Shown here piece after piece: positions 28,006 through 39,335 of a stretch of DNA of 64,000 nucleotides (its first letter is position 1; every line of letters starts with the position of its first letter). The DNA is from Oasisia sp. SBJ-2009 (taxonomy: Eukaryota; Annelida; Polychaeta; Sabellida; Siboglinidae). A program made the position numbers and the translations under genes. Where the stretch lies: the NCBI GenBank assembly GCA_964017155.1, contig OZ024864.1, forward strand, positions 35,677,029-35,741,028, read 5' to 3'. A model generated the notes under the pieces. That model searched no databases. It was not told the origin of the DNA and saw only the letters and a list, made by a program, of their open reading frames with translations.

Positions 28006-28320
28006 GTGGATGACACTTCGGATGTCCCAGTGTCACTGTCGCCATCTTCAGATCATTCTGTCTGCAACAGTCAGAAGGAAAAGACTGAAGAGAGTTATGC
28101 AGAATATGTCGTAGCGGGTGACAGCGATATCACTGATGATGAATCAAGCAGTTCTGACACTAATGAGAAACAGAGAAAGTGTTGTTGTTTACAAGAAACA
28201 AATAATTTCCCTTTTTTGCACCTGCAAAACACCCTGACTGGCATAACATGTCTGCTGCCGCTTGGAAGCATCCCATTGAACATGTGCAGTCATGATATGC
28301 AGCTAACCGATACATTCTGA
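28006..28320 (+). other. Acidic, serine-rich open frame in A' (uncertain exon)
   Basis: The frame reads as an acidic, Ser/Asp-rich segment (for example AGDSDITDDESSSSD). In copy A the corresponding frame is cut by a ~105-bp deletion near 19738. The composition suits a linker of a nuclear protein, so it may be part of a later exon of the transposon gene, but no domain is recognisable and the splice sites are not clear. Confidence 0.25.
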
Positions 28321-29932
28321 CAATTGATTTATAGTAATAGTAAACAATCATTATCTTATAATTAATTAGTAAATGGCAAAACTGTGTAATTCATCAATAT
28401 CACATTGCAAAGTCAACGCTTTGGTTGATTTGTTTATGAAATACTGTAATAAAATGCTCACAGCATTTCACAAACAAACGATTGTTATGTAATTTTGTTA
28501 CAGTATTTTGCAAACACATGAATTTTATGATTGTAAGACTACATATGTCATGACGTACACACCCGCACATATCCAATACATTGAATACAATACATTAATA
28601 CTTCACTTCAATATTCTCATGTGAATTGCACATTGAATTGAATTCCTTATTACAAATCTATTTATTATTCAGACTATTATAAATTGCACAGCGGCACACA
28701 TATCCAAATGACATTATTTTACATAAATTTAACAAATTGTATTAGCACTTTTAAATTGGAAATTAAATAATTATATATTAAAAGGATGCACACATCATCA
28801 TGATCATGTAACATCTGGTAAAAAAACAAAAAGTAAGTTTTTAACAAAGATTTACATTACGAATTTGAATATAGATTTTTTTAAATTTAATTATGTGTAG
28901 CCATACAAGTATAATTGCTCTATTTAGGTTTGAATTGTTAAATTATTTTTCGATACATGTTGAACTACGTATTAGTAAGTACTTACCTACTAGCTATATT
29001 GGTCGAACGAACGAGTCTCCAGGCAAATCGCACATCGACAGCAGTCCGATACTCCCAACATCGACAGTTTTCGTGGTTAGTCATGACTCATGCAGGCATC
29101 TGTCAGCACGGTCGGGCAAGCCATCTCTCAACAACATGTCCGTCGACATTGGGACGCAGTATTCACACAAACATCATAATTATTCACACTGTTCAGACTT
29201 CAGCACCGTTGATCCCAAAGTCCAAGATCATCGATTCCATAAAAATGGCGAACCTCTGAGACTGAGTCTCTCGCCGTCTCGGCGGGCCGGGTTTAACGCC
29301 TCGTACCTCGGCTCGCACGCTGGTTGAAGCACGTGTGTCAACCTCTCACTTATGCTACAGATGTTTCCTCTGTCGGATCCATTTCTACTGTGATTTATCC
29401 AAGATCACTAGCAACTAGCGTTTCCTCTGACTGTAATGCAAAACACTTCCGACATATTTGTAAACAAAAGTAAAAAATAGTCCCTGTTGACCTGCCGTTC
29501 GGTAGCCCCGCCCCTTGAAGTCTGTCAATTCTGCTGTCGGGAATAAGGAATATTTTCATTGGTTAAAAATCGTTGACATTTAATTCCACCTTTTTATTTC
29601 GAATGCAAATAAATATTATTTGTTGACACATAGGACCCCTTTTGTGTATAATAAGGTACCATATCTTTGTTTTTGCGCAGAAATGTCTAATAACGAAGAA
29701 AACCGAAAAAAACCAAAATTTTGCATGGGCTAGATAGGAGGTAATCAAACCACTCGGTTTGGAATAAAGATGGCGATACGCAGTGTTCAATGTCGACGAT
29801 TTAGGCACTGAAAAAATATTTTTTTCCAGTTTGTCTGATAAGTGAATATGCTTCTGTCACCATTAATGTATACTTATATAGTGTACATTTAGGTATATGA
29901 AATGTTATAGTTGTGTTTCACTTCCCCTTTAA

Positions 29933-32131
29933 CACCAGTATCACCATTCACCAGACTGCCCTGTCTTGCTGAGTGATGTTTGAACAACTCTCAAGGAGAC
30001 CTACTTAATTATTTGGGATACCTGGCTTAGACAAAGGGCTTGCTTATCTGAGCCAGACCTTCTCTAACCCACAAAGGCAATTAGCAGGCTGGTGGTGTCC
30101 AGTTTTACTGCCCAGTACCCACAGTGCTAATCTGTGTAAATATTACTAAGCAAGGCCTGAATGAGCTTACATTGGCATTGCTGACTCTTAGCAGAAACTT
30201 TTCATTTCTTGATAACCATGTCCAATGTATTTATCATGACATTTGTTACAAGACATTGGCTGTAATATATTAATAAGTATTTAATAACAAAAGTAAAACA
30301 ATTCTTGAGGGGTTTTAATACAAATGTTCCGTAATGGCTGGTGTCTATTTAATGTATAATATATTAATAAGTAATGAAAATGTCTGGCAGGATATTCAAT
30401 TACCCAATGTGGTAAGCTGGGGTGCCATTTCCTTCCATCAAGCAAATATTTCTTATCACTTTGCACCACCACTGAGGCACTGGCACAATAGCAGGCCTTA
30501 GCAGTTGCCATCTAGCAGGGCTGGTTACAACAGGGCAAGGGGCATGGAAGCCAAGATCAAAAGACAGGCAGGCCACAGCAAAAGAGGCCTGTTGTTGCTT
30601 ATTGCAGCAAGGTCCAGAGGTCAGAGGTGACAACTGACTACCTGTTAGTAGTAAAGCGCTTTGGTCCTAACGACTGGACACTGAGCTATATAAAAACTTG
30701 CCTTTAGTGGATATTAGCTTAACTTGTATGATCAGTGTTGTCATGGTGAATGACTACAGTGACTTCCAACATAATTATTTCAGTCTGACTGAAAACAATT
30801 GGTTGATTGAATTTCAAGTAATTAAATGGTTACAAAAAGCAAGGTGAATATAAAATATAACTAGCCATATATTAATTTATATACCCAATTAAAAGTATTT
30901 TAATCAATAAAATAATGAAATTGAGTTAATAAAATTAATTAAGAAAATTCAATAAGGATTAGGTATTTTGAATTATTCCATGTTATCTGTTCAATCTGTT
31001 ATAGGCTGATTTTTGAATGAAAAATTATGCGGGGCGGGCTGCGGGCTATGAGTAAGATGTCATGACTGATTGACTGTTGTTGACGAGTGTTGTTTTGCAA
31101 AACGTCTTACGTATGTAGCCGACATTTAAACAATATTATTTTGAAAAAGGTTATTTCCCCCACCGGCGACTGCTTATGTCGATATAATATATACTCGTAG
31201 ACGTAGGAACTCTAACTCTATCTACTAACCGAAGAAACGTCAACGACCGAGTGTTCTAGACTAAATCTGTGGATTATATAAATTGCAAATGATATACAAC
31301 TATCCACACATATATGTACTTTATTATGTTCACATTTCTCATTATATTTAAACTTCGCTAAGATCACATTCGTGTATTATGCAGACAGTGAAATACAACC
31401 GTGGGACTAAATTGTCGTCGTAACGATACATGACTGAACTCGTGAGTGCCGAGTCGCCTTGGTAACAACAAGCTGTCATTTCCTACGCGCCGAATCGCCT
31501 TCCAAATAAGGAAATCATGTCCGGTTTTCCTATCGAGTTCGACGAACTTTACTTCGTCGCTGCGTACTTATTTGCAAGCAAATCGATCAAACACGGACCT
31601 GTTGCTCTGATCGAAACTTATGTTTTGATGTTCAGTGTCTCTTTGTGTTCGTCACGTTTGCAATTAGGCTTGCATTCGGCGTTTGAAAGTGACCACCGCA
31701 GACTCTTGTCGAACTTGCCGCCAGCGGACACGCCAACTTCATCATGTTTAACCTGCTTTTTCTGCAGGAATCTTTTCGTAGAAGTATGTGAAAGTTGCTT
31801 GCTAACAATCATAATATATCTATTAGCCATACAGAGCATTAAATAGTTTAATTATGTTTGTTTTAATGCGTTTGGCCCGTTTTTGTGAGAGCTATGCTGC
31901 GTTGCCTATTGACTCGCGGCTTCCGCGATTGTAAACAACGCGGCAATCAAACCGGAAACGCCGCTCAGAAGCCCTAGGCAATATGGCAGCGCCCTGTGTT
32001 GAAAGTAGCTCAGTTAAAAAAATTATTAAAAATATACCGTGACGCTGTGCTTGTCAAATCATAGTGACAAGTGCTGTAAATTATATGTTCTTATGTTTGG
32101 GCTGTGGTTGTTCAGCCGCTTCAGTCCCCCT
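29933..32131 (-). mobile_element. Right arm of palindromic TTAA element X
   Basis: Reverse complement of 22819-25105. It ends in ...AGCCGCTTCAGTCCCCCT followed by TTAA (32132-32135), the mirror of the left end. It carries about 42 bp near 31460-31501 that the left arm lacks. With A' and one TTAA removed, the arms would meet as GGTGTTAACACC, a spacer-free palindrome of about 4.5 kb. Confidence 0.8.
31517..31846 (+). other. Unidentified open frame in the X arm
   Basis: This frame of 109 codons begins MSGFPIEFDELYF just after a CpG-rich stretch. The other arm carries the same start (minus strand near 23430) with a conservative Ile/Val difference, but diverges or stops sooner (23272). It is not recognisable as any family; it could be a first exon of an X-encoded protein or chance. 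Confidence 0.2.
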
Positions 32132-32389
32132 TTAATCGTACGTGGCACTCCCAGTGTTACCGTCACACAAAGCCCAGCTCTACCTTACTTGCGGTGACGT
32201 CAATGGTAAAAATATTCCGTGCGGGATGTTCATTCATGCGTGTCGGCCTCGCTCTCTGTAAAGGTGACAGCACACAACGCGCGACGGAAGTGGCTATATT
32301 TGCTACCCCTCAACGTCCAACTGCATGTAAGCGCCTGGTGTCAGTCTTGTGAAAAGTACCTTCAATCTAACTAAATCGAATCGAATATA

Positions 32390-32450
32390 ATCTAACTTAA
32401 CCCTAAACTTAATACTAACCCTAAAACTAACCCTAAACTTAAATACGTTG
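32390..32450. repeat. Telomere-like CCCTAA words
   Basis: Several CCCTAAA words (TTAACCCTAAACTTAA, CTAACCCTAAAACTAACCC) occur in about 60 bp. This resembles a short, degenerate interstitial copy of the animal TTAGGG telomere repeat, but could be chance in AT-rich DNA. Confidence 0.35.
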
Positions 32451-32599
32451 TACATCGGAACAGCCATAAAAGGGCATTTGGTGATTTGGACGTGGAGGGA
32501 TAGCAAATAGCCATCGCCCCCCCCCCCCTCCCCGCGACAGACACGACGCATAGAGACTAATCGACAACGAGTGTGATAAAAAAAGGATCAGAAGCACGT

Positions 32600-33186
32600 G
32601 AGTTGTAAACGTAAACAATGCAATTAAGGGGCATGGAAGAGAGAAACGGGTGTGGAGATAGGAATAGAGATAGGGAGAGCAATAGAGAACGCCAGCTTAA
32701 AAAGGGATGTAGGAAGGAAAGAATTACCAGGGTAAGGGAGGAATGGAGGGAGGAAATAATTAAGACAGGACGAGAGTTGTGGAGAACTGTAGGTCCGTAC
32801 ATGGAGAGGGAGGAAGGGAGGGAGGAACGTAGGGAGGAACAGGGACAAACAAAGGGAGCGAGAAATGAAGAGGAGATGGATGGAGGAAGAGCAGACGAGA
32901 TATGAGGATCACAATTTAAACCGATGAAGGGGAGGACCGAAGGGAGGACGAGTGATGAGAAACGAAGGGAGTGGGAGGGAGTAATGGATGGTGAGTGGGA
33001 GGAAGAAATTAATGTAGGGAGGAAGTGAGGGGGGCAGGAAAGAGGAAGGGGTTTAGTAGGAGCTGTGGGTGGTTGGAGGGACGGAGGGGCGGAATGGAGG
33101 GAGGGAGGGAAGGAAGGAAGGAAGGAAGGAAGGAAGGAAGGAATGAAGGACGGAGGGAGGGAGGGAGGGAGGGAGGGAGGGAGGAA
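32600..33186 (+). repeat. Polypurine GA-rich tract
   Basis: The plus strand is overwhelmingly A/G, with GGAG and GGAA steps that become regular (GGAA)n and (GGAG)n at 33100-33184. It leads directly into the GGAC repeat. Such tracts can form triplex (H-DNA). Open frames here are compositional artefacts. Confidence 0.85.
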
Positions 33187-33650
33187 CGGACGGACGGACG
33201 GACGGACGGACGGACGGACGGACGGACGGACGGACGGACGGACGGACGGACGGACGGACGGACGGACGGACGGACGGACGGACGGACGGACGGACGGACG
33301 GACGGACGGACGGACGGACGGACGGACGGACGGACGGACGGACGGACGGACGGACGGACGGACGGACGGACGGACGGACGGACGGACGGACGGACGGACG
33401 GACGGACGGACGGACGGACGGACGGACGGACGGACGGACGGACGGACGGACGGACGGACGGACGGACGGACGGACGGACGGACGGACGGACGGACGGACG
33501 GACGGACGGACGGACGGACGGACGGACGGACGGACGGACGGACGGACGGACGGACGGACGGACGGACGGACGGACGGACGGACGGACGGACGGACGGACG
33601 GACGGACGGACGGACGGACGGACGGACGGACGGACGGACGGACGGACGGA
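33187..33650. repeat. (GGAC)n microsatellite, about 116 uninterrupted copies
   Basis: The four-base unit runs for about 464 bp with no visible substitution or indel. Apparent proteins of Arg-Thr-Asp-Gly or Arg-Pro-Ser-Val repeats on the two strands are artefacts. Each unit contains one CpG. Confidence 0.97.
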
Positions 33651-35086
33651 GACTGTGCCAACCAGAGGAATTATGGAAGTGTTTGGTGGAGGACCTAGCA
33701 AAAGTACTCCGTGGTCACGAAGTTAATGGTCGATTTGTGGACAAAAGTAGACTTGTTGTCATTGGTGCCTGTAGGTGACAGGTAACAGTTGTTATTTACT
33801 TGGACGTCTATTCATCACTTGGATCTTACAATACACCTCGTAAATGTACATACCCTCAACAGTTACATGTTTAGTTATATGCCATATTTTCGAATATGCA
33901 GCCATTTGTTATCTCATTCTGAACGTAGTTGCAAGAAGTGTTTTTTATGTGTATGCTACATGAATTGTTTTTGTGGTAATTATAAGTAATATTCTTTATG
34001 TATCCCTAAATTAAGGCAGGTAAGTATTGGTATGGTATCTCACTAACACCTTGTAAAGATTCCAGCTGCTCAATTATGAGAACTTGAATTAAATTCCACG
34101 TCCCTACTTGTTGCCTCATGCATGGTGCATGTATTCGTACTGTTGACTGTTGACTGTTGCTGTGGTAACGTTTTGATCCTGGATAATCGGCATCTTAGGT
34201 GGTCGACTTTAAGGGATTACCCCTAGTGTAATCATTGGAAGTATATGCCATTATTAAAAAAACATTGTTACTAGTATTTACGAGTTGTAGTCACTGTGTT
34301 TGTTGCAGTGACAGCAGCATCAGATGTAAGACCACACTAATGTGTTCGTCCGCCACTTCCCGTGTGACCAAAGAGTACCCTATACAAACAGCATTACACA
34401 GGTTGTCTGAATTTCTATGAGTACATATGTAGTGTGGAGTGAGCAGAAATAATGTTTTTGAGCAGCGTGGCATCAGAACTGTCAAATTATGACAGCTGTC
34501 AGTCGGTGCATTTCTGCGTATTAATACAGTTGTCATTTTGCTTGGTGGTGTATCAGGGGCAATCCGCTTGTGGTTCAAGCAGAACTTGAGGGGTGTGAGG
34601 TTTGAAAAACGTTTGTGGGAACCTGATGTGTGAGAATTTCATGGATTTTTCACAGAACTTCTGTCTATGGAGGGTAAATATGCTGTGAAATTGTCAATAA
34701 CAGACCTCGTACAGATTAGTAGGAAATGAAGGCAACGTTATAATGGTCGCCTATGGAAAATGCAAATTTGGTCTGACTCCATCAGATGCTTCAACGCAGC
34801 AAGAGGGACGTGTATTGCAATTCGAGATAATCCACATATATGCCCTTTCACAGAGATCAAGTACAAGAACACCATTCGATATTACATCTAGAACTGTTAG
34901 CACAATACAATAATAAAAGTCTCCAATATTCACGCGCGCACGCGCAAACAACAACAAAGCTTGTAAACATGGAGCGTATCGATCGGTGGCATTTTTTTAA
35001 ATGTAGTCAGCCGTATCCGCGCGGTCTGCCAATTGTGGCCCGCTTTTAGTGTGCACCGTGTATTGGACGCTTATGCTAGCGTGAGT
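33651..35086. other. No gene seen
   Basis: Unique sequence of mixed composition. Short open frames on both strands have no family signature or paired splice sites that I can support. Confidence 0.45.
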
Positions 35087-35290
35087 TGGTGGCGTAGCCA
35101 GGAGGCAGGGGGCATCGCCCCCAATCCCGGAATATTAGGATGGTGGGGAGCAGAGGACTACTCACTAGCTGGAATAAATTTGTCATCATTCAAATAGGAT
35201 TAAGTTACGAATTCTCCACTTCTATTGCTGGCTGCAGCCAAAGAGTTGACATGACCTGGGGCAGCTACTAGCCTAGCCCTATGTCATCAT
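35087..35290 (+). mobile_element. 5' fragment of a hAT-type MITE
   Basis: GGTGGCGTAGCCAGGAGGC, a G-run and CGCCCCCAATCC, then AGGATGGTGGGGAGCAGAGGAC, match the left part of the complete element at 54146-54727. Similarity fades after about 35290, and the other terminal repeat is not found, so the copy is truncated. Confidence 0.65.
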
Positions 35291-35330
35291 TATCAATGTG
35301 CGTGATAGCTATAATATCTACATTTTAGGA

Positions 35331-35815
35331 TGCAAAATGCGGAGTGGCTAGACGTCCGGGTACGGACGAATGGCTTGGGAGACTATTCGTCCGGATATGG
35401 ACACATAGGGTATGTCGGCCCCCAGGCTATTTGTCCGGACACATTTCTCGTGGGAGTTACACCTAAGATTTACAACACATCGATTGACTATGAGAACATT
35501 ACGTATGCTTGCGTGCACGGCGGTAGAGCGTACGTACAAGAGCGGCTCGTTCTCGAAGAAGTCGAAGGGGATGCGATCTTATCAAAGGCATTATTACGCT
35601 TTCTGAATTGTTTATTCTATGACTATGCATATTCTGTTGTAATACCCCACTGTATAGCCAATGTTTCATCATGCATTTTAAGCCAATATGGTGCCAACAT
35701 GCATTACCAACATAAATCGAGCGATATTGGATGCAATCAGCAACACGAGCGTTCGAGAAAGGGACGGCCTATGAACTTTATGTCATTATGTCCTAGACGA
35801 TATGTCCTAAATTGA
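35331..35815 (+). CDS. Possible coding exon of unknown product
   Basis: An open frame from 35330 to 35815 starts just after a plausible acceptor (TACATTTTAG|G). Its first ~70 codons have balanced, CpG-containing codon use unlike the AT-rich surroundings and encode a Trp/Gly/Tyr-rich stretch with a Cys-Pro...Cys spacing (ICPDTFLVGV, then ITYACVHG). That spacing recalls small secreted beta-repeat proteins such as VMO-I or dermatopontin, but I cannot assign it. A donor may lie at GCGTAC|GTACAAG near 35532, in which case only 35331-35532 is exon and the AT-rich remainder is intron read-through. It could also be a decayed gene fragment. Confidence 0.3.
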
Positions 35816-35895
35816 TTATTAAATATAATTCTTGTCAACCTGGAATTGTATCTAATTTGGTCTATATATGTATGTAAAGGTAAAATCATATATAA

Positions 35896-35985
35896 TGCAG
35901 TATCTAGTCTTTAGTATTGCGCAAAGTACTTTACACTATACTCTCTGGTAGATCTAACTGTTCAATAAAACACCATCGTCTGCAA
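35896..35985. repeat. SINE-like fragment
   Basis: GCAGTATCTAGTC...GCGCAAAGTACTTTACAC...TTCAATAAAACACCATC aligns with the left part of the SINE-like element at 52337-52640 with many substitutions. It is an old, truncated copy. Confidence 0.5.
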
Positions 35986-36170
35986 TGCTATTAACATGAT
36001 GTTTCCGTCATCTTCGGCTGGCTGGTGGGGACAGAGGAGACACCACCCTGACTGGCTCACTGGTGGAGGAATGACGTTGAAGTCCGCCCCGAGCGTCTTC
36101 CAGCAACAATCACATTTCCCAGCGTTGACGAGTTTCGGTGCAGTGATCCTTCACTTGTGAAGCGTGGTAA

Positions 36171-36339
36171 CTCGAGGAGGAGGTTGTTAAGGCGAAGTCG
36201 GCAAACCTAGAGTGGATGTGTCCGATCTGTGACAAGGATGCTGAATGCTGACGACTGAGTTGATGGCGTCTACACCTCTCTGGCATGTGATTCATGCCTG
36301 GGGTGGTATCATTTGACATATTTTAGGGAAAATGTCTGA
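36171..36339 (+). pseudogene. PHD-finger remnant
   Basis: One frame gives an acidic/Lys-rich lead-in and then EWMCPICDKDAE. After a short lesion another frame gives ACDSCLGWYHLTYF. Together these supply the W-x-CPxC, CDxC and WYH elements of a PHD zinc finger, which reads histone tails or occurs at the C-terminus of some transposon proteins. The first frame hits TGA right after the DAEC segment, the second also contains a TGA, and the final cysteine of the finger is replaced by Tyr. It is therefore a decayed copy. Its parent element or gene is unknown. Confidence 0.45.
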
Positions 36340-36470
36340 TCCCAAATCAAGAAAGTGGATTTGTGGAAGTTTCCTCATAGATGCTCACACATAGAGAGCT
36401 ACCGCTGTGAATTGTGTAATTTATTATGATTTTGTGTGGGTACATTATATTCGTTTTCCTTGTGTAGTTT

Positions 36471-36700
36471 AAACATGGGGACGTATCCATGGGTTTAATT
36501 TGTATATATTGTTTTATTTATGTGAGCCAGTAGGTTTATTACCTTTAATGTTGAAGCTAGCTGTGTCGTATGAACTTAAGTGGATTTATGCACATTAGAC
36601 TGAGAAGTTTAAACATGGGAACGTATGGGCTTAAGTTGTATATCTTGTTTTATTTGTGGGCCTATAGTTTTATTTGATGGACGTGTGGAAGCTGTTTTTG
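36471..36700. repeat. Degenerate ~137-bp tandem duplication
   Basis: AAACATGGGGACGTATCC...TTGTTTTATTTATGTG at 36471 recurs as AAACATGGGAACGTATGGG...TTGTTTTATTTGTGGG near 36610. Confidence 0.5.
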
Positions 36701-37189
36701 GTGTTGGGTATTATGAATGAAAGTTTATTTAACAACAGCAACACAGGAATATACAACATAGTATGAAAAATAATACAATAGATAATGGTAACGACAATAC
36801 AATATAATATCGGTGCTGTTGTTAAAAGGACATAACAGAAGTCATATCACTTGTAAGGCGCTATGCCCTTTTCAACTAAAATGCGTAATAGTTATAGCAA
36901 AAGATATAACATTGAATACAAACCAACAATAAAGTCATCTCTGTAAAAAAAATCATGTATTTGCTGTTAACAATTATACTTCCGTTATAAATTAAATAAA
37001 TAAATAACTACAGTTAGTTTACAACAAATAATCATCACTTTCATGACATCTTGATTGAAGCTATTGCAAGAATTAGATTATTAATGTCGTGTGTGTATTA
37101 TTAAGGATCGCAGTGTATATACGATATTTGAAGGCATTATTTCCCTTGGTGGTCTTAATCCTGATTGAAAACTAGTGGCGAAGCATACC

Positions 37190-37371
37190 TTTATGTAGAG
37201 ACCCCGCCACCCGTTATTTGGACGGGTAAAAAACGAATATGGACGTGTAGGTAGATATGTGGACGGGTGGTGGACGGATACAAAAATGAAGATGCAAAAA
37301 AGTTTGTAAACTAGCTTAACAGTTAACATCCATGTGTCCACCAAAACATGTGTGACTGGTAATAATTTTAT
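37190..37371. repeat. Dispersed repeat, copy 1
   Basis: Shares CTTTATGTAGAGACCC, the GGACGGG words and the stretch GTTAACATCCATGTGTCCAC...TGTGACTGG with 42101-42388. It lacks the ~110 bp that interrupt the second copy before TTGGTAAACTAG. Confidence 0.7.
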
Positions 37372-37948
37372 GACGTGGCCTGATGACAATCCGCCAAGTA
37401 TTCCGTTCCCTCCACAAATGTAGAGTCTGGGTTGTCATCTACACTGCTGTCACCATGCAGCCTGATGCAGGCAGATCCGTTCATGTATTTTTCCAAGACC
37501 AAGTCCAACTCTGGGTCACAGTCATCCTGGCTCGATTAAGACAAATTCGAAACATTGTCATCATTGCCGATCGGGCGTGTCACATTAAAATAATCGTTCA
37601 GTGATGTTGTCTTGCGTTGAGTCGAGACAACGAGCGACAACGTTCGACTTCGGTCTGTCCATGGGTGCCGCCATCTTGGAATTTTCGAAGATAGTAAATA
37701 CAAAACAAAATTATTCTTCCGGATACAGCCTAGCCTCAATATACTGAGGATACAGACAGGCGAACATGAAAAATCATAAACATATTTTTGTTCTTTTAGG
37801 ATGCAATAAATTAAGTCAGAACCGTAATTAGTGCATGTAAACAAGAATTATTCTCGTAGTCTAGCTGTGTTTAAAAATTCCAACGAAATTCCCTCCAATA
37901 ATACGGTAAAAAACAAAACTAGCAACTAATCAAACTACACTAGCAAAC

Positions 37949-38297
37949 CACCTCTCCTGGAACTCACACACCAACAAGATAGTCAATAAAGCAAACTTGG
38001 TTTCATTAAAAAAAACTTCAAATCTTTTCCTTGGGCCCAGTCCATTAAGAGCTATGCCTTTTGGAGTCTGGTCCGCCCACACCTCGAGTACTGCTGCCCG
38101 GTGTGGGACCCATATACCACCCGAAACATCAACCATCCATGTAGAGAGCGCGAGGTTCGTGGCCCATAATTACAGCTGGGAGACGTCCGGCTCCACCTTG
38201 GCCTCTGCCCTCTCCTGGCCAACCCTAGAACAGAGGAGGGCTGAGGCCAGACTTTCTACCATGTATAAAATAAAAAGCAATCTCTTAGTACACCATT
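37949..38297 (+). pseudogene. Non-LTR retrotransposon C-terminal fragment
   Basis: The frame reads SWNSHTNKIVNKANLVSLKK..., then IKSYAFWSLVRPHLEY and CPVWDPYT. After a frameshift near 38148 it continues RFVAHNYSWETSG and TLEQRRAEARL...YKI. LVRPxLEY, VWDP and EQRRxxxRL...YKI are the conserved blocks downstream of the reverse-transcriptase core in CR1-like and related LINE ORF2 proteins. The fragment is truncated at both ends. The part from 38149 on is closely similar to 49463 onward. Confidence 0.75.
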
Positions 38298-39120
38298 AGA
38301 CCCCACGCGTTCGAAAGCGCCTGGTTGTCTCCTAACACCATAGATATAAATAGAACACCCCAGTAGGACAAGATCGCTCGTCCGCTATCAGTTGACACAT
38401 GATACATTGAAGTCAACATGCGCTGGTCACAGCCATGCAACCGCACGGCAGAAAGCCACTGCAGGCACTGCATATACATAGGACTGCACCAAGTTTTCTA
38501 CATAATTATCACATTATTTATTTACTGACATCAGTTAGCCATTGTTTTTTAATTGTGTACAATGTGTTCAAACAGTTGCCTCACTAATATGCCAGTATGA
38601 AACAAATCAACAGGGTTATACTTAGTATACAGTGTGTCACTGTGTGAGGGGTGAGTACAGCTTAGTAGTAGAACTAGTATAGAACTTGCCTATATAGTAG
38701 TATTTAATTCGTCATTCTACCAGATCCACAATTGTTGTGGTGTTTTACATACAAAAAAATCATTTAAAAATCAACCAACTGAAGTCCGTCCTCAGAAGAC
38801 ATTAGCGAGAACACCCACACCTATATAAATAATGTCAATTTCATAGATTAAAAAACAGACCATGCAAAGTGGATGAGAGAATAGGGAAAACAACAACAAA
38901 ACAGCTGCCAACATTACTAACAACAACAGTAGTAGAAAAGGTAGAAAGGTTGAAAAGTAGTAATGTTAAGATAGTCAACTAATTAATTATACTGTGTAAA
39001 TAGTAATAACAATAAATAAATAATATTAGGCAAACTACAACAACATAGCAAGGGTGTCACAGTAACAGGTTTCCTTAAAATAAATGACCACAGTTTCCCT
39101 TTCATGTCCCCCTAAACATA
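38298..39120. other. No gene seen
   Basis: AT-rich unique sequence between a LINE fragment and an old element-A relative. I see no supported exon or RNA gene. Confidence 0.45.
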
Positions 39121-39335
39121 ATTAGTTTGGTCATTTCATGTATTATTGTTGGTCAATTTGCATATGACTGTACGTTTTAGAACTATTAATTTCCTAAATT
39201 AATGGCAGTGGAACATAACTATGTTCACAAAGACTATAACCTAAGCTATATATTGTATAACCTGTGGAAAGAGACTCCGGATCCTGTTTTCTGTTGGTTG
39301 GTACAGTTATACGCTACACAGGAAATAACCGTACT
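39121..39335 (+). mobile_element. Old relative of element A, left piece
   Basis: TTTGGTCATTTCATG, then ACTATTAATTTCCTAAATTAATGGCAGTGGAACAT, CTAAGCTATATA and ACACAGGAAATAACCGTA follow 25618-25790 of A' in order, with many substitutions. The next homologous block appears only at 45968. Confidence 0.65.

Larger units (their letters stand above)
25110..29928 (+). mobile_element. TTAA transposon A', inverted copy of A at the centre of X, 4819 bp
   Basis: It begins AGGGAGAACCC and ends ...CACTTCCCCT, between TTAA at 25106-25109 and TTAA at 29929-29932. It is the reverse complement of 18054-22814 at about 98-99% identity, with three large indels: ~345 bp extra at 25263-25607, ~105 bp extra at 28146-28257 and ~385 bp missing near 27773. 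Its flanks, read outward, are mirror images (GGTGATACTGGTG / CACCAGTATCACC), so it sits precisely on the symmetry axis of X. The THAP exon (26263-26705) is on the plus strand. A G-rich run at 26168-26193 could form a quadruplex. Confidence 0.85.

Noticed and set aside
18054..32131. Simple inverted duplication of an A-X block
   Set aside because: That would give A, X, X', A'. The order seen is A, X-left, A', X-right with TTAA at every joint, which fits insertions instead.
33009..33778. Open frames of 200-237 codons on both strands
   Set aside because: They are translations of the (GGAC)n and polypurine repeats (RTDG and RPSV cycles), open because no stop can arise in the unit.
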